Below, one piece after another: positions 7,539 to 16,242 of a stretch of DNA of 64,000 nucleotides. The DNA is from an uncultured Lachnospiraceae bacterium. GTDB lineage: Bacteria; Bacillota; Clostridia; Lachnospirales; Lachnospiraceae. Numbering within the stretch: the first letter of the stretch is position 1; every line of letters starts with the position of its first letter. The DNA is taken from positions 7,978 to 71,977 of the forward strand of contig CARUOB010000007.1 in assembly GCA_949076555.1 (NCBI GenBank), in the 5' to 3' direction. The notes under the pieces were generated by a model. It searched no databases. It was not told where the DNA came from and saw only the letters and a list, made by a program, of their open reading frames with translations. The position numbers were made by a program, and so were the translations under genes.

Positions 7539-9893
7539 TTATACACTTTCTTCTGCCACATCCGCTCGTATATCCACAAGCAAAGGCCCCATCGCAAGAA
7601 GCAGACAGTACGCGATCGGACAGCAGGGATGAAAAATCCACTCCGTCAGCCCGGCCACTGCAAAGAGCAGCAAAAGCGCTAGCGGAAACAGGGCGCACTC
7701 CCTGTCCTCCCTGTGCCGCCGGTAATAGATAACCGCCTGCACAAACGTCCCTATTCCAAGCAGCAAAAACACGCCGCCCACGAAAATGCCGTGGTCATAA
7801 GCCACTTGCAGATAAATATTGTGCGCGTGGGCCAGATAGTTGCCGTCAGGCTCCATAACGCCCATATCATCGTGTCCATCCTTGTTTAGTCTCTCGTAAT
7901 ACCGTTCGAATATATATAATCTTCCGTTTGTATAGGACTCTTCTTCCTCAGACTCCGCCGCGGACGCCATATCCTCCGCGGACGCAAGCAGTATTTTCCC
8001 CCCGTTTTCCAGATAGGGACTTCTGTACTCGGACTCCCCGTCCGCCTTGCTGAAATAGAGAAAGGCGTTCAGACATTTTTCCTGCGGGATTCCCAGCACC
8101 TTCATTTGAAACGTCTGGATAAAACGCTCCACGGTGATATAGTAATAGGAATCCATATCCCTGCCGTGCACAAGTTCCGAGGGAAACTCCTCGATCTCGT
8201 GCGCCTCTATGTCGGCAGCCACCGCGGGAACCGTTCTCTGCGCCGTAAACATCACGGGAAAACTGATGAGAACGGAGAGTATCATCAGCCCCATTCCCCG
8301 CAAAAAGCGAATCAACTTCACAAGCGCCGCGCACACCACCAAAGCCAGATATACCGCGGAAATCGTCACCGTATGGAAATGGAACGGATAGCGGTAATAC
8401 TGAAAATACATATAAGGTCTGTGCAGCAGACAGTAGCCCACCGTCAGAACAAAATGCAGCAATATGCCGTTTACTATATTATGCAGCAAAACCGTTCGTT
8501 TTACGCCTGAAGCCATCCGCAGATAGTAAAGCGCAAAACAGCAGACGAGAAAAATAGGCCAGCCTCTCGTATTCCGATACAGGATAAGCAAAGCAAAAAA
8601 CACGCCGACAAGAATGCCGTAAGGCACGGAAACTCTTTTTATCTGCCACGTAAAGAGGAGCCTCAGTGTATTCAGTATCACGATACCCGAAACGACTGCC
8701 GCCCAGACCGTAAGCTGCAGCGCCTTAATCTCCAGCTCGCCCGGCTCCACCAGCCCCGCCGCCACGCTCTTCTCCACAAGGGCCGCCAGCGCATCCCGAT
8801 AATACATCGGTGCAATCAGCACCGCCACCACGCCGTACATGAGATGATACCAGTTGAAAATCTCCTTTTTACTGTAAGTCACAATCAAAGCAAGCGCAAA
8901 GAAGATAAGCACCTGCCTGTACGCCACCGTATGATGAATCTCATAGAGCGCGTTCATATAATTGCAGCATCCCCAGATCGCTCCGGCAAACATCACAGAC
9001 TGCAGATCATCCCGCCATCTCTCCCGAAGCACTGCAAAAGGCAGCCTGTCCGAAGCAAGCCCGGTTCTGTCATGATTCACTGCATAAAATGCCGCAGCAG
9101 CCGCAAAAACAACCCCTGTCTCATAAAACAGGATAGAATAAATATCTGTCGTAAAAAGATGGCACGGCCCGATCGCCACAAACGCTGCAACAGCCGAAAC
9201 CGCAATGAGCGGATTTAAGGTAAAGCGCATGGCCCGCTCCACCGTAAGCAGGGTGTTCCGCTCAGGATACTTCTTATAATAGCGCGCGGTAAGAAAGGAA
9301 GTAAGCACACCCGCGAGCAAAAAAGCCGCAAACAGGACAAGCGTCTTCCCCTTCCTCAAGGGCACTTCATAGACATAGTCCGCGACCATGCACCGCTCCG
9401 TGTCCTCCACATCGTCATAATAGAGGGCGCCGATATACATATTGGTATTTTCTCCCGCGTTATCGGCGTAAGCCACATGAAATTCGGATTCCACTCCCTG
9501 CAGCAAAAGATAGTAATCACGGCCCACTTCCGTGTCAATGTTTATCTGTACACGACAATAGCCGGGAATTGTCTCCATATCCCCGGTATCGATGATCTGC
9601 TGCATGAGTGTCCGCATGGAAGCGTCCTGCAGCACAAAATTGAACTTTTCCCCTCTTGTCCAGTCAGCCAGATAGATCTCGATCTCTTTCAGCCTGTCAT
9701 ACTGGGCGATAAACCTCTGCTGCACCACGTCATCCGCGTTGACCGCCCCGGAGACAACCATCTGCTGTCTGCCGCTCGCAGCCCGCACTTCCTCGTGAAT
9801 CAGCCGAAGAGGCCAAAGTATCAGCGCCGCGCATATTGCCAATATCCAGACCGTGCCGCAAATGGCCTGCTTTTTATTTAAAATTCGGTTCAT
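7539..9893 (-). CDS. Wzy/O-antigen-ligase family membrane protein
   Basis: 784 residues with an N-terminal membrane anchor (about 13-35), an extracytoplasmic domain of about 150 residues, then a dozen or so membrane helices. Near the C-terminus the segment YLAHAHNIYLQVAYDHGIFV is the hallmark periplasmic-loop histidine motif of the Wzy_C/O-antigen ligase family. Such proteins either polymerise lipid-linked repeat units or transfer finished glycan to an acceptor on the outer face of the membrane. The window also contains an EpsG-type polymerase, so this one may polymerise a different glycan or act as the ligase. The start has a GGGAGAG ribosome site. Confidence 0.85.
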   Translation of the reverse strand: MNRILNKKQAICGTVWILAICAALILWPLRLIHEEVRAASGRQQMVVSGAVNADDVVQQRFIAQYDRLKEIEIYLADWTRGEKFNFVLQDASMRTLMQQIIDTGDMETIPGYCRVQINIDTEVGRDYYLLLQGVESEFHVAYADNAGENTNMYIGALYYDDVEDTERCMVADYVYEVPLRKGKTLVLFAAFLLAGVLTSFLTARYYKKYPERNTLLTVERAMRFTLNPLIAVSAVAAFVAIGPCHLFTTDIYSILFYETGVVFAAAAAFYAVNHDRTGLASDRLPFAVLRERWRDDLQSVMFAGAIWGCCNYMNALYEIHHTVAYRQVLIFFALALIVTYSKKEIFNWYHLMYGVVAVLIAPMYYRDALAALVEKSVAAGLVEPGELEIKALQLTVWAAVVSGIVILNTLRLLFTWQIKRVSVPYGILVGVFFALLILYRNTRGWPIFLVCCFALYYLRMASGVKRTVLLHNIVNGILLHFVLTVGYCLLHRPYMYFQYYRYPFHFHTVTISAVYLALVVCAALVKLIRFLRGMGLMILSVLISFPVMFTAQRTVPAVAADIEAHEIEEFPSELVHGRDMDSYYYITVERFIQTFQMKVLGIPQEKCLNAFLYFSKADGESEYRSPYLENGGKILLASAEDMASAAESEEEESYTNGRLYIFERYYERLNKDGHDDMGVMEPDGNYLAHAHNIYLQVAYDHGIFVGGVFLLLGIGTFVQAVIYYRRHREDRECALFPLALLLLFAVAGLTEWIFHPCCPIAYCLLLAMGPLLVDIRADVAEESV

Positions 9894-9936
9894 AAATGCT
9901 CTCTCCCGCAGTTAGTGTACCACGTTTTGGGTGTTT

Positions 9937-10884
9937 TTACAAATCAAGTCCCTTCGCCTCATCACACCCCAGAATCATATTCATACATTGGATGGCCGCG
10001 CCGGACGCGCCTTTCCCCAAATTATCGAACTGCGAGGATACCACAATGCGTTCCTCGTTCCCCGTCGCATAAATCTTCAGCCCGTCCCATCCTGACAGCC
10101 CGTTTCCTGACAGAAATCCACTGGCCGCAGTCTCGTCATCCGAAGCGCTCACTTTGATAAACCGCTGGTTCTCATAATATTGTGCGTAAAAATGCAGCAA
10201 TGATTCAGGTGTCTCCTTCTTTGTCAGCATATCCGCATAGAGCTGCACGGAAACTACCATACCGCTGTAATAGTCATCAATGATCGGAGAAAATAAGGGC
10301 GTGCGCGTAAGCCCCGTGATTTTCTGCATCTCTTTTAAATGCTTGTGCTGCTGCGTCAGTGCGTATTCTCTTCCCGCCGACAGCTCTTTGGGCCTGTCCG
10401 CACTCTCATAAGCCGCTATCACTTTCTTTCCGGCTCCGCTGTAGCCGGAAATCGCGAAGCTGCTTACCGGATAATCTTTGGGAAGAATCCCTCCCGCGAC
10501 TAACGGATACACCAGCGAGATAAACCCGGTGGCATAGCACCCCGGAACCGCGACCCGCTTTCCCTCCTTGATGGCGGACCTATGAGCGGCCGATAACTCC
10601 GGGAAACCATAAGCCCATCCTTCCTCCGTCCGGTGCGCCGTGGATGTGTCGATGATTACCGTATCCGCCTTTTCCGCCAGCATGACGGATTCCCTCGCCG
10701 CCGCATCCGGCAGACACAGGAATGCGATATCCGCGGCATGAATCATTTTCTTTCTCTCCTCCGGGTCTTTCCTGCGCTCCGGACTGATGTGCAAAAGCTC
10801 TATATCGTCACGTTTTTGAAAACGCTCGTTAATTCTTAATCCTGTCGTTCCTTCGCTTCCGTCAATAAACACTTTCGTCTTCAT
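9937..10884 (-). CDS. argC: N-acetyl-gamma-glutamyl-phosphate reductase, type 2
   Basis: 315 residues. The N-terminal NADP-binding stretch KVFIDGSEGTTGLRI and the catalytic cysteine in VPGCYATGF (C116) identify the short, type 2 ArgC. It reduces N-acetylglutamyl phosphate to the semialdehyde in arginine or ornithine biosynthesis. No other arg genes are in the window, so it is an orphan among glycan genes. It has its own promoter (10924-10952). A TTG directly before the ATG could be an alternative start with better spacing from AAGGA. A role in glycan acylation chemistry cannot be excluded, but the sequence looks like an ordinary ArgC. Confidence 0.93.
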   Translation of the reverse strand: MKTKVFIDGSEGTTGLRINERFQKRDDIELLHISPERRKDPEERKKMIHAADIAFLCLPDAAARESVMLAEKADTVIIDTSTAHRTEEGWAYGFPELSAAHRSAIKEGKRVAVPGCYATGFISLVYPLVAGGILPKDYPVSSFAISGYSGAGKKVIAAYESADRPKELSAGREYALTQQHKHLKEMQKITGLTRTPLFSPIIDDYYSGMVVSVQLYADMLTKKETPESLLHFYAQYYENQRFIKVSASDDETAASGFLSGNGLSGWDGLKIYATGNEERIVVSSQFDNLGKGASGAAIQCMNMILGCDEAKGLDL

Positions 10885-10923
10885 CAAATATGCGTTTCCT
10901 TTCCATTAAAAGTATATTTGTAA

Positions 10924-10952
10924 ATTTTACATCGTACCCGCCCATAAATCAA
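10924..10952 (-). promoter_or_regulatory. Sigma-A-type promoter for argC
   Basis: On the minus strand TTGATT (10947-10952), a 17-base spacer and TAAAAT (10924-10929) predict a transcript starting about 33 bases before the argC start. This suggests argC can be expressed separately from the flanking glycan genes. Confidence 0.55.
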
Positions 10953-11011
10953 CACAATATATTGACGCGATTTTGTTCTATATTTGTAACAGTTCAACCA
11001 TATTGGCTCCC

Positions 11012-12673
11012 TTATTCCTTTCCGGCACGCATACCCATCTGCGCCACCGCCAAAAACAATGGCAGCGCATACCAAAAAAACAGCACATATCTGGGCAGAT
11101 AAGTGGGCCCCAGAAGCACCGTAAGCCAGATAAGGAAAATCGGCAAAAAGGGATACAGCAATTCATATCGCCTGTTATTCAACAGCCACGCAAACAGGAA
11201 CGCATAGATCCAGAACATGGCTCCCGGGGAAAACAGCCACGAAACAATCGGCACCTTCTCCTTCCAGACTTCCAATGACAGCTTCCGGTACACTTCGTCG
11301 AGCCACGGGATTTTGCTCTCCCTGACGCCCGGCAGTTCCACCTCGTAGCCGAAATAGGAATTATCTTTATAGGTAAAGGTAAAAACCGTATTTCCTCCGT
11401 ACACGTTAATTACCGTGTCAGGATACCAGAATCCGTACGATGTCATCCACCATGCATTCAGATAAATCAAGGGTTTTTTCATGCCGACACGCAGCCATAG
11501 CCCTGCATATTTCCCCTTATCCCGCGCGAAAGCCTCATTGTCAAAACGATATTTTACCGGGTCGGAAAGCCTCGGTGTATACAGGGAAAGCGCCTCCTCG
11601 CTCAAGACCTCGTGGAGCGTTTCAAGATCCGCTTCGGAAAAAACCTCCGGCGCATACTGATAGGTTCTGGCAAGCTGTTGGATCGGCACGGTCAAAAGCT
11701 CCTGATATTCGGAGTCGTCCGCGTGGAGCGCCGCTTTCAGGCCGCCGTTCACAAGCATACACCCTGCCACCGCGCAAACTGCCAGAAGAAGCAGACGCCC
11801 CCGCCCCTTTTTCTGCAAAATAAACAGAAAGGGAATCATCACCAGAAAGGCGTAAAACCCATTGTTGCGAAGAAGCATCATACCCATCCCGCTGACCACA
11901 AAGAGAACCTGCCAGCCCTTTTTCTCAAAAAATGCCTCCCCCGTTCCCATCTCCAGCAGGCAGACGAGCAAAAGCAGCAGGGCAAGCGTAAACAGCGCGT
12001 CCTTGGCAGAGCAGAGCGTAAACATCACCACAGTCGGGAACAGTCCCAGCCATACAAGGCCTGTCAGCCGCAAAACGCGGGGCACTCTTTTTTTTCGAAG
12101 ATAGGAGAACAGAAACGTGAAAACGCCCGCCGCCAGAACCATCTGAAAAACCATGTAGCAGGCGATACCCAGATTATAGGAACCCGTCAATTTATGAACG
12201 CCACAGATCATTCCGCCAAGGAGCAGCACATGCACAAGCGGATGATGCGTAGAAAAGACCCTAGTGGCCACCTGTATATATTCATCCTGCGCGTCGTATA
12301 CAAAGAATCCCGGATATACCGCCAAAAACACAGGCAGCCAGCACAAAAGAAGAAAAAGGAAGGAAAGGACGTCCGCATATCTGCCCGCCCTTTCAGTAAC
12401 ACTTGTTATTGTTTGGGATGGTTTTCTTCCTGCCCTGCGCTCCCTCTTTCCCAGCGAATCAATCAGCCGCCACAAGAGGCGCACCATCCCCGTAAACAGG
12501 ATGCCAAGCGTCACCAGCAAAAGCCATAACGTCACATCCTTTATATCCACATTCTCCACGCTGTCAAGCCGCGCGCCAAACAGTACCGCCGCCGAAAACA
12601 AAAAGGAAAAAACGCCCGCAATCAGAAGACTTCTGCTTTCGCTCTTTTTTTTGTCACTTTGCATCTCTCTCAT
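11012..12673 (-). CDS. DUF6020-like polytopic membrane protein
   Basis: About 553 residues with roughly a dozen hydrophobic segments. The stretch VYPGFFVYDAQDE after the third helix, and a following THHPLVHVLLLG, match the pattern I associate with DUF6020, whose acidic first external loop resembles GT-C glycosyltransferases. These enzymes use polyprenyl-phosphate sugars outside the cell. The C-terminal part contains an external region with WMTSYGFWYPDT. The start at 12673 is chosen over the GTG at 12679 because it is an ATG with AGAGAG seven bases before it. It overlaps the upstream GT2 gene. Together they form the common pairing of a polyprenyl-phosphate glycosyltransferase with a GT-C partner. 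Confidence 0.65.
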   Translation of the reverse strand: MREMQSDKKKSESRSLLIAGVFSFLFSAAVLFGARLDSVENVDIKDVTLWLLLVTLGILFTGMVRLLWRLIDSLGKRERRAGRKPSQTITSVTERAGRYADVLSFLFLLLCWLPVFLAVYPGFFVYDAQDEYIQVATRVFSTHHPLVHVLLLGGMICGVHKLTGSYNLGIACYMVFQMVLAAGVFTFLFSYLRKKRVPRVLRLTGLVWLGLFPTVVMFTLCSAKDALFTLALLLLLVCLLEMGTGEAFFEKKGWQVLFVVSGMGMMLLRNNGFYAFLVMIPFLFILQKKGRGRLLLLAVCAVAGCMLVNGGLKAALHADDSEYQELLTVPIQQLARTYQYAPEVFSEADLETLHEVLSEEALSLYTPRLSDPVKYRFDNEAFARDKGKYAGLWLRVGMKKPLIYLNAWWMTSYGFWYPDTVINVYGGNTVFTFTYKDNSYFGYEVELPGVRESKIPWLDEVYRKLSLEVWKEKVPIVSWLFSPGAMFWIYAFLFAWLLNNRRYELLYPFLPIFLIWLTVLLGPTYLPRYVLFFWYALPLFLAVAQMGMRAGKE

Positions 12674-13595
12674 CCACACACTCTCTGATCACATACTGGG
12701 GGGAATTGTTCATGGAAATATAAATCCGCCCGATGTACTCACCGATAATCCCCAGCATCAGAAGAATCAACCCGCAGAAAAATACGATCGACGCCATCAG
12801 CGCGCTGAAACCAACCGGCACTGCCGGGTTTAAAAACTTTTTTGCCACCGTATAAATGCCGTAAAGAAATCCGCAGCAGGCGGAGACTATCCCGATCACC
12901 GTGGCAATCCGCAAAGGCTTTACACTGAAAGCCGTGAACCCGTTAAACCACAGCCCCAAGAGCTTTCCAATCGTATAACCGGAAGTCCCGATCTCACGCT
13001 CTCTGTGGGTCACTTCCACATTTGCGATTTTTTTCGTGGCGCGGAGCACCAGCCCGATCACATAGGGATAGGGGTTTTCATAGCGGACTAACTCCTTCGC
13101 GATAAACCCTCTCATGGCGAAATAACTGGAAATATAGAGTTCCTTGGGCTTACCCAGCATAACTCTGGTCATCAGCTCATTGACTTTGCTTCCGAAGTTC
13201 CGAAAAGCCGAGTGCTGTTTCTGCGCATATTTCGCATAAACCACATCATAACCTTCTTCCAGTTTCGCAAGCAGTTTTCCGACTTCCTCCGCGGGCGTCT
13301 GCCCGTCGTCATCCAGACAGACCACCACCTCGCCGCGCACATGGCGAAATCCCGCCATAAGGGCTGCGTGCTGTCCGAAATTTCTGGCCAGATTCACACC
13401 GCAGATATCCCCCCGCCCCGCGCACAATCCGCGGATTACATCGAAGGTATTGTCCGGTGAAGCGTCATTGACAAGCACTATCTCATACGCATACCCGGGC
13501 TGCTCCTTCATCGCCCTATCAATCTCTTCCACCACCCTGCCAACGGTCTGCGCCGACCGGTAGCAGGGAATCACAAAACTGACCAACTGCTTCAT
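12654..13595 (-). CDS. GT2 polyprenyl-phosphate glycosyltransferase (GtrB/DPM type)
   Basis: About 313 residues starting at MKQLVSFVIPCYRSAQT. The GT-A core carries VNDASPDNT and the metal-binding CLDDDGQTP. Two C-terminal membrane helices (about 225-250 and 265-290) place it in the GtrB/ArnC/DPM group, which charges undecaprenyl phosphate with a sugar. The longer reading frame up to 13715 is rejected because this ATG overlaps the stop of the preceding acetyltransferase by ATGA. The downstream DUF6020-like GT-C protein could use its product. A second protein of this type sits at 52890-53837 and a GtrA at 22256-22696. Confidence 0.9.
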   Translation of the reverse strand: MKQLVSFVIPCYRSAQTVGRVVEEIDRAMKEQPGYAYEIVLVNDASPDNTFDVIRGLCAGRGDICGVNLARNFGQHAALMAGFRHVRGEVVVCLDDDGQTPAEEVGKLLAKLEEGYDVVYAKYAQKQHSAFRNFGSKVNELMTRVMLGKPKELYISSYFAMRGFIAKELVRYENPYPYVIGLVLRATKKIANVEVTHREREIGTSGYTIGKLLGLWFNGFTAFSVKPLRIATVIGIVSACCGFLYGIYTVAKKFLNPAVPVGFSALMASIVFFCGLILLMLGIIGEYIGRIYISMNNSPQYVIRECVDERDAK

Positions 13596-14242
13596 CTTTT
13601 CTCCGTTCCGAGGCGTTTTCTTCTCTCCCACGCGCTGCGCTCTGTCTCCATAAAGAAAACCTCTCTTTCCCCCTGTTCCAGACTGACCGTTTCGCGCCTG
13701 TCCTCTATCAGGCAAAATCCCGCTTTCTCATAGCTTTTCCATGCCCCCGCATTGCCCTCCACAAAGCGCAGAAATATTTTTTTCAATTCCAGTTTCTCAA
13801 ATCCATATGCCAGTATCAGCTTCGCCGCCGCCGTGCCGTACCCTCTGCCAAGCGCATCCTCCTCACCGATGAAAACGCCGTACTCGGCCGTCCCCGTCTC
13901 CCTGTCAATGTCCCGCAGATAGACGCTGCCGATTTCCCTGCAGACCCTTGCTTCCTCCGATTCACACGTCTTTTCCGTACAGGTTTTCACATGTTCCGCT
14001 TCACGCTTCTGCGCGTTACCGTTCTTTTCCCGCGGACAATCCTGAGAAGCCGTCAGACAAATGATAAACTGCGCCACATGGCCCGGCTCCACCTGCTCAT
14101 GAAACCACGCCATATGGCTTTCCTCCGTAAACGGTTTCTGGTAAATAAAATTTTTTCTCACGAACTCTTTGTTGCGCCATGCCACGATCTTCGCCGTATC
14201 CGCCGCTGTGATCGGCCTCAGATGCACCTTTTCTGCGATCAT
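13592..14242 (-). CDS. GNAT acetyltransferase, WecD/PseH-like
   Basis: 216 residues. The N-terminal HLRPITAADTAKIVAWRN and the acetyl-CoA pyrophosphate loop EDALGRGYGTAAAKL define the GNAT fold. RNKEFVRKNF followed by a histidine-tryptophan segment is like PseH and FdtC-type sugar N-acetyltransferases. A hydrophilic insert (about residues 66-100) with Lys, Glu and Cys separates beta strands and is absent from typical members. It lies two genes below WecE, so acetylation of the dTDP-4-amino sugar is one possibility; the other is the missing PseH step of the Pse pathway. The sequence alone does not decide. Ribosome site GGTGGAG; ATGA overlaps on both sides. Confidence 0.85.
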   Translation of the reverse strand: MIAEKVHLRPITAADTAKIVAWRNKEFVRKNFIYQKPFTEESHMAWFHEQVEPGHVAQFIICLTASQDCPREKNGNAQKREAEHVKTCTEKTCESEEARVCREIGSVYLRDIDRETGTAEYGVFIGEEDALGRGYGTAAAKLILAYGFEKLELKKIFLRFVEGNAGAWKSYEKAGFCLIEDRRETVSLEQGEREVFFMETERSAWERRKRLGTEKR

Positions 14243-16161
14243 TTTTCTCTCTCCACCGGAATCACCTGATACACGCCATAGCGATCCCCTATCCTGTCAT
14301 ATTCCTCCACATATACGTCCAGCCCCTTTTCCGCATAGGGCGCCTCGAGCCACGCAAGTCCCCGCAGACGCACTTCCTCATCCGACATGATAAACGCTGC
14401 CTTCCCTGTCAAAAGCGCATCCGCCGCTTCCTCTATCCCAAAAGCCGCAAGTTTTTTCCGGTACAACTGGCTCTTGCACATCCATCCCCCGGCAATGTCA
14501 TAGTTTGCAAGCGCATGTTCCCTATATGCCAAGAGCTTTCCCGAAAAGGCCACGGTCGAATAGACATCCTCCAAATAGAACGTGTCCGGGTGCGCCCTGC
14601 AGTACGCGTCTATGGCCTCCCAATCTCTGTTGGTCTCCTGCCGCCTCGCCTGATCGGCCTGTACTGCCGGAAACCCTTTCCACAATCCCCACAGGCAAAG
14701 GACAAGTAACACTGCCCCCGCGCCGAAAAAAAGCGTTCGCCCTGCTTTCTCCGGTGCCTTTTCCGCAGAGCGCATCCCCCGCCGCAAATGCCACAAAAAC
14801 ATCCCCGCCAGCAGGCAAAACTCCACCAGATAAAGGGGATGGGTTATCCGCTCAGGGTCCCGCCCCCTGATCAGAACAAACATCCACAAGCTGCTTCTCA
14901 CCAGAAAAATCAGAGCAAGCTGCAGCGCAGCGGCAAACAAATCTACCATATCCCGCCGCAATAAAATAACTATCGCTATTATATTTATCCCATACCCGAA
15001 AAACACCAGCAGATTATAGGGCGCGTCACCACCGTGAACACTTCTGTAACGGTACAGCAAAAGTTTTTCCCTAAAAACCGCTCCCCAGTCTCTCTCTGCG
15101 CCCACATGCTCCTTCGCATAGGCCGCCACGTCCGAAAGCATCTGTGCGTCGATGCGCTCGTCAAGACCGAAATTGTAGTTTTCCAGCAGAATTTGCGAGC
15201 CAGTTGAAACGCCAAGCGCCTCTAAGTCCGCATCGAACCGCTCCTCCGTCAACACTTGGGGATAAAAATCATAAATCGTCGTCCTATCGTTGAAAAACTG
15301 CCTGAACTCCCGCCACTCTCCGCCGTAGGCAAGACTGTCCGCCCCTATGAAAACCCCCATCCCTGCAAGGAGAAGCAGGAACAGGCCACCATATTTTTGC
15401 AGATTTTTTTTCTCAAAAACAGGTCTGTCCGCCCACCAGCAAAAAAGCCCCGCAAGCCCCAGAAACGGCAGTGTAAGAAGCGCCATCTCCGATCGCAGCT
15501 GAAGGGCAAGCAGGAAGAGAAACAAAGCAGGCAGACTTCCTTTCAGAAATGCTTTCACAGACAAGGCGCCATCCGCCCTCCCGAAAAGCGCGCCTCCCGG
15601 CATGGTCAGGAACAGAAAGACAGCCGCGCCCACAAGCATACCACATGTTATTGTATACTGAACATTCACCATGTGAGGCAGCCATATCCCCCACTGGAAT
15701 ATGACCAGCATGAAGAGGCAGAACATCTTCCCCGCAATACACCGCACACCCGCGCCGTTTCCTGTGGCACCCCGTGCGCTGTCTCCTGCCATATCTCCCG
15801 CTATGTCAATGCCCATCCGCTCCCGCTTCTTTACACATAGCGCATCGGCAAGCGTACACAGTCTGACGCCGGCCAAAAAGAAACAGCCGAACTGACACAG
15901 GAACAAAAACGCCCCGTACCACGGAAAAGAGCCATGCATCCGATAGCAAAGCGCAAGCAAAACGCCAAGCGGATAGAGCGTCTGCATGTTGTGGCCGTCC
16001 GGAGCGCCGCTGTAAACTCCCGACATAATATCCCGCATCATGGTATCGTCGTTCATGTCGAAGTAAAAGTCAAAGAAAAGTCCCATCAGAAGCGCACCAG
16101 CTCCTATGGCCGCAAGCGTCAGTATGCAGTTTTCGCGTCCTCCCGTCTTTCTCTGTTCCAT
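14239..16161 (-). CDS. Large polytopic membrane protein of the glycan locus
   Basis: About 640 residues with roughly eleven hydrophobic helices. An acidic first external loop, DFYFDMNDDTMMRDIMSG, resembles those of GT-C type glycosyltransferases, where acidic residues contact the polyprenyl donor. A cytoplasmic loop rich in Gly, Ala and Asp (about residues 120-145) separates early helices. The C-terminal 150 residues form a soluble domain. I do not recognise a named family. The start at 16161 is chosen because GGAG lies ten bases before it; an ATG at 16170 and a GTG at 16218 are alternatives. The stop overlaps the GNAT start by ATGA. Confidence 0.75.
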   Translation of the reverse strand: MEQRKTGGRENCILTLAAIGAGALLMGLFFDFYFDMNDDTMMRDIMSGVYSGAPDGHNMQTLYPLGVLLALCYRMHGSFPWYGAFLFLCQFGCFFLAGVRLCTLADALCVKKRERMGIDIAGDMAGDSARGATGNGAGVRCIAGKMFCLFMLVIFQWGIWLPHMVNVQYTITCGMLVGAAVFLFLTMPGGALFGRADGALSVKAFLKGSLPALFLFLLALQLRSEMALLTLPFLGLAGLFCWWADRPVFEKKNLQKYGGLFLLLLAGMGVFIGADSLAYGGEWREFRQFFNDRTTIYDFYPQVLTEERFDADLEALGVSTGSQILLENYNFGLDERIDAQMLSDVAAYAKEHVGAERDWGAVFREKLLLYRYRSVHGGDAPYNLLVFFGYGINIIAIVILLRRDMVDLFAAALQLALIFLVRSSLWMFVLIRGRDPERITHPLYLVEFCLLAGMFLWHLRRGMRSAEKAPEKAGRTLFFGAGAVLLVLCLWGLWKGFPAVQADQARRQETNRDWEAIDAYCRAHPDTFYLEDVYSTVAFSGKLLAYREHALANYDIAGGWMCKSQLYRKKLAAFGIEEAADALLTGKAAFIMSDEEVRLRGLAWLEAPYAEKGLDVYVEEYDRIGDRYGVYQVIPVEREK

Positions 16162-16242
16162 CAACCACATACTCCAAACCGTTCCAAACTTCTGTCGGTT
16201 CTCTGGCAGGCTTACCACAAGCCGCCAGCTTTTACCGGTTCA

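Noticed and set aside
7538..7543. TATAAT-like box as promoter for the PglF-like gene
   Set aside because: No acceptable -35 hexamer at 16-18 bases and it lies inside the end of the polymerase gene.
2970..11000. A 15-base match (GGTTGAACTGTTACA) between 2970-2984 plus and 10986-11000 minus
   Set aside because: A few such 15-base coincidences are expected in 64 kb on both strands and no surrounding similarity is present.
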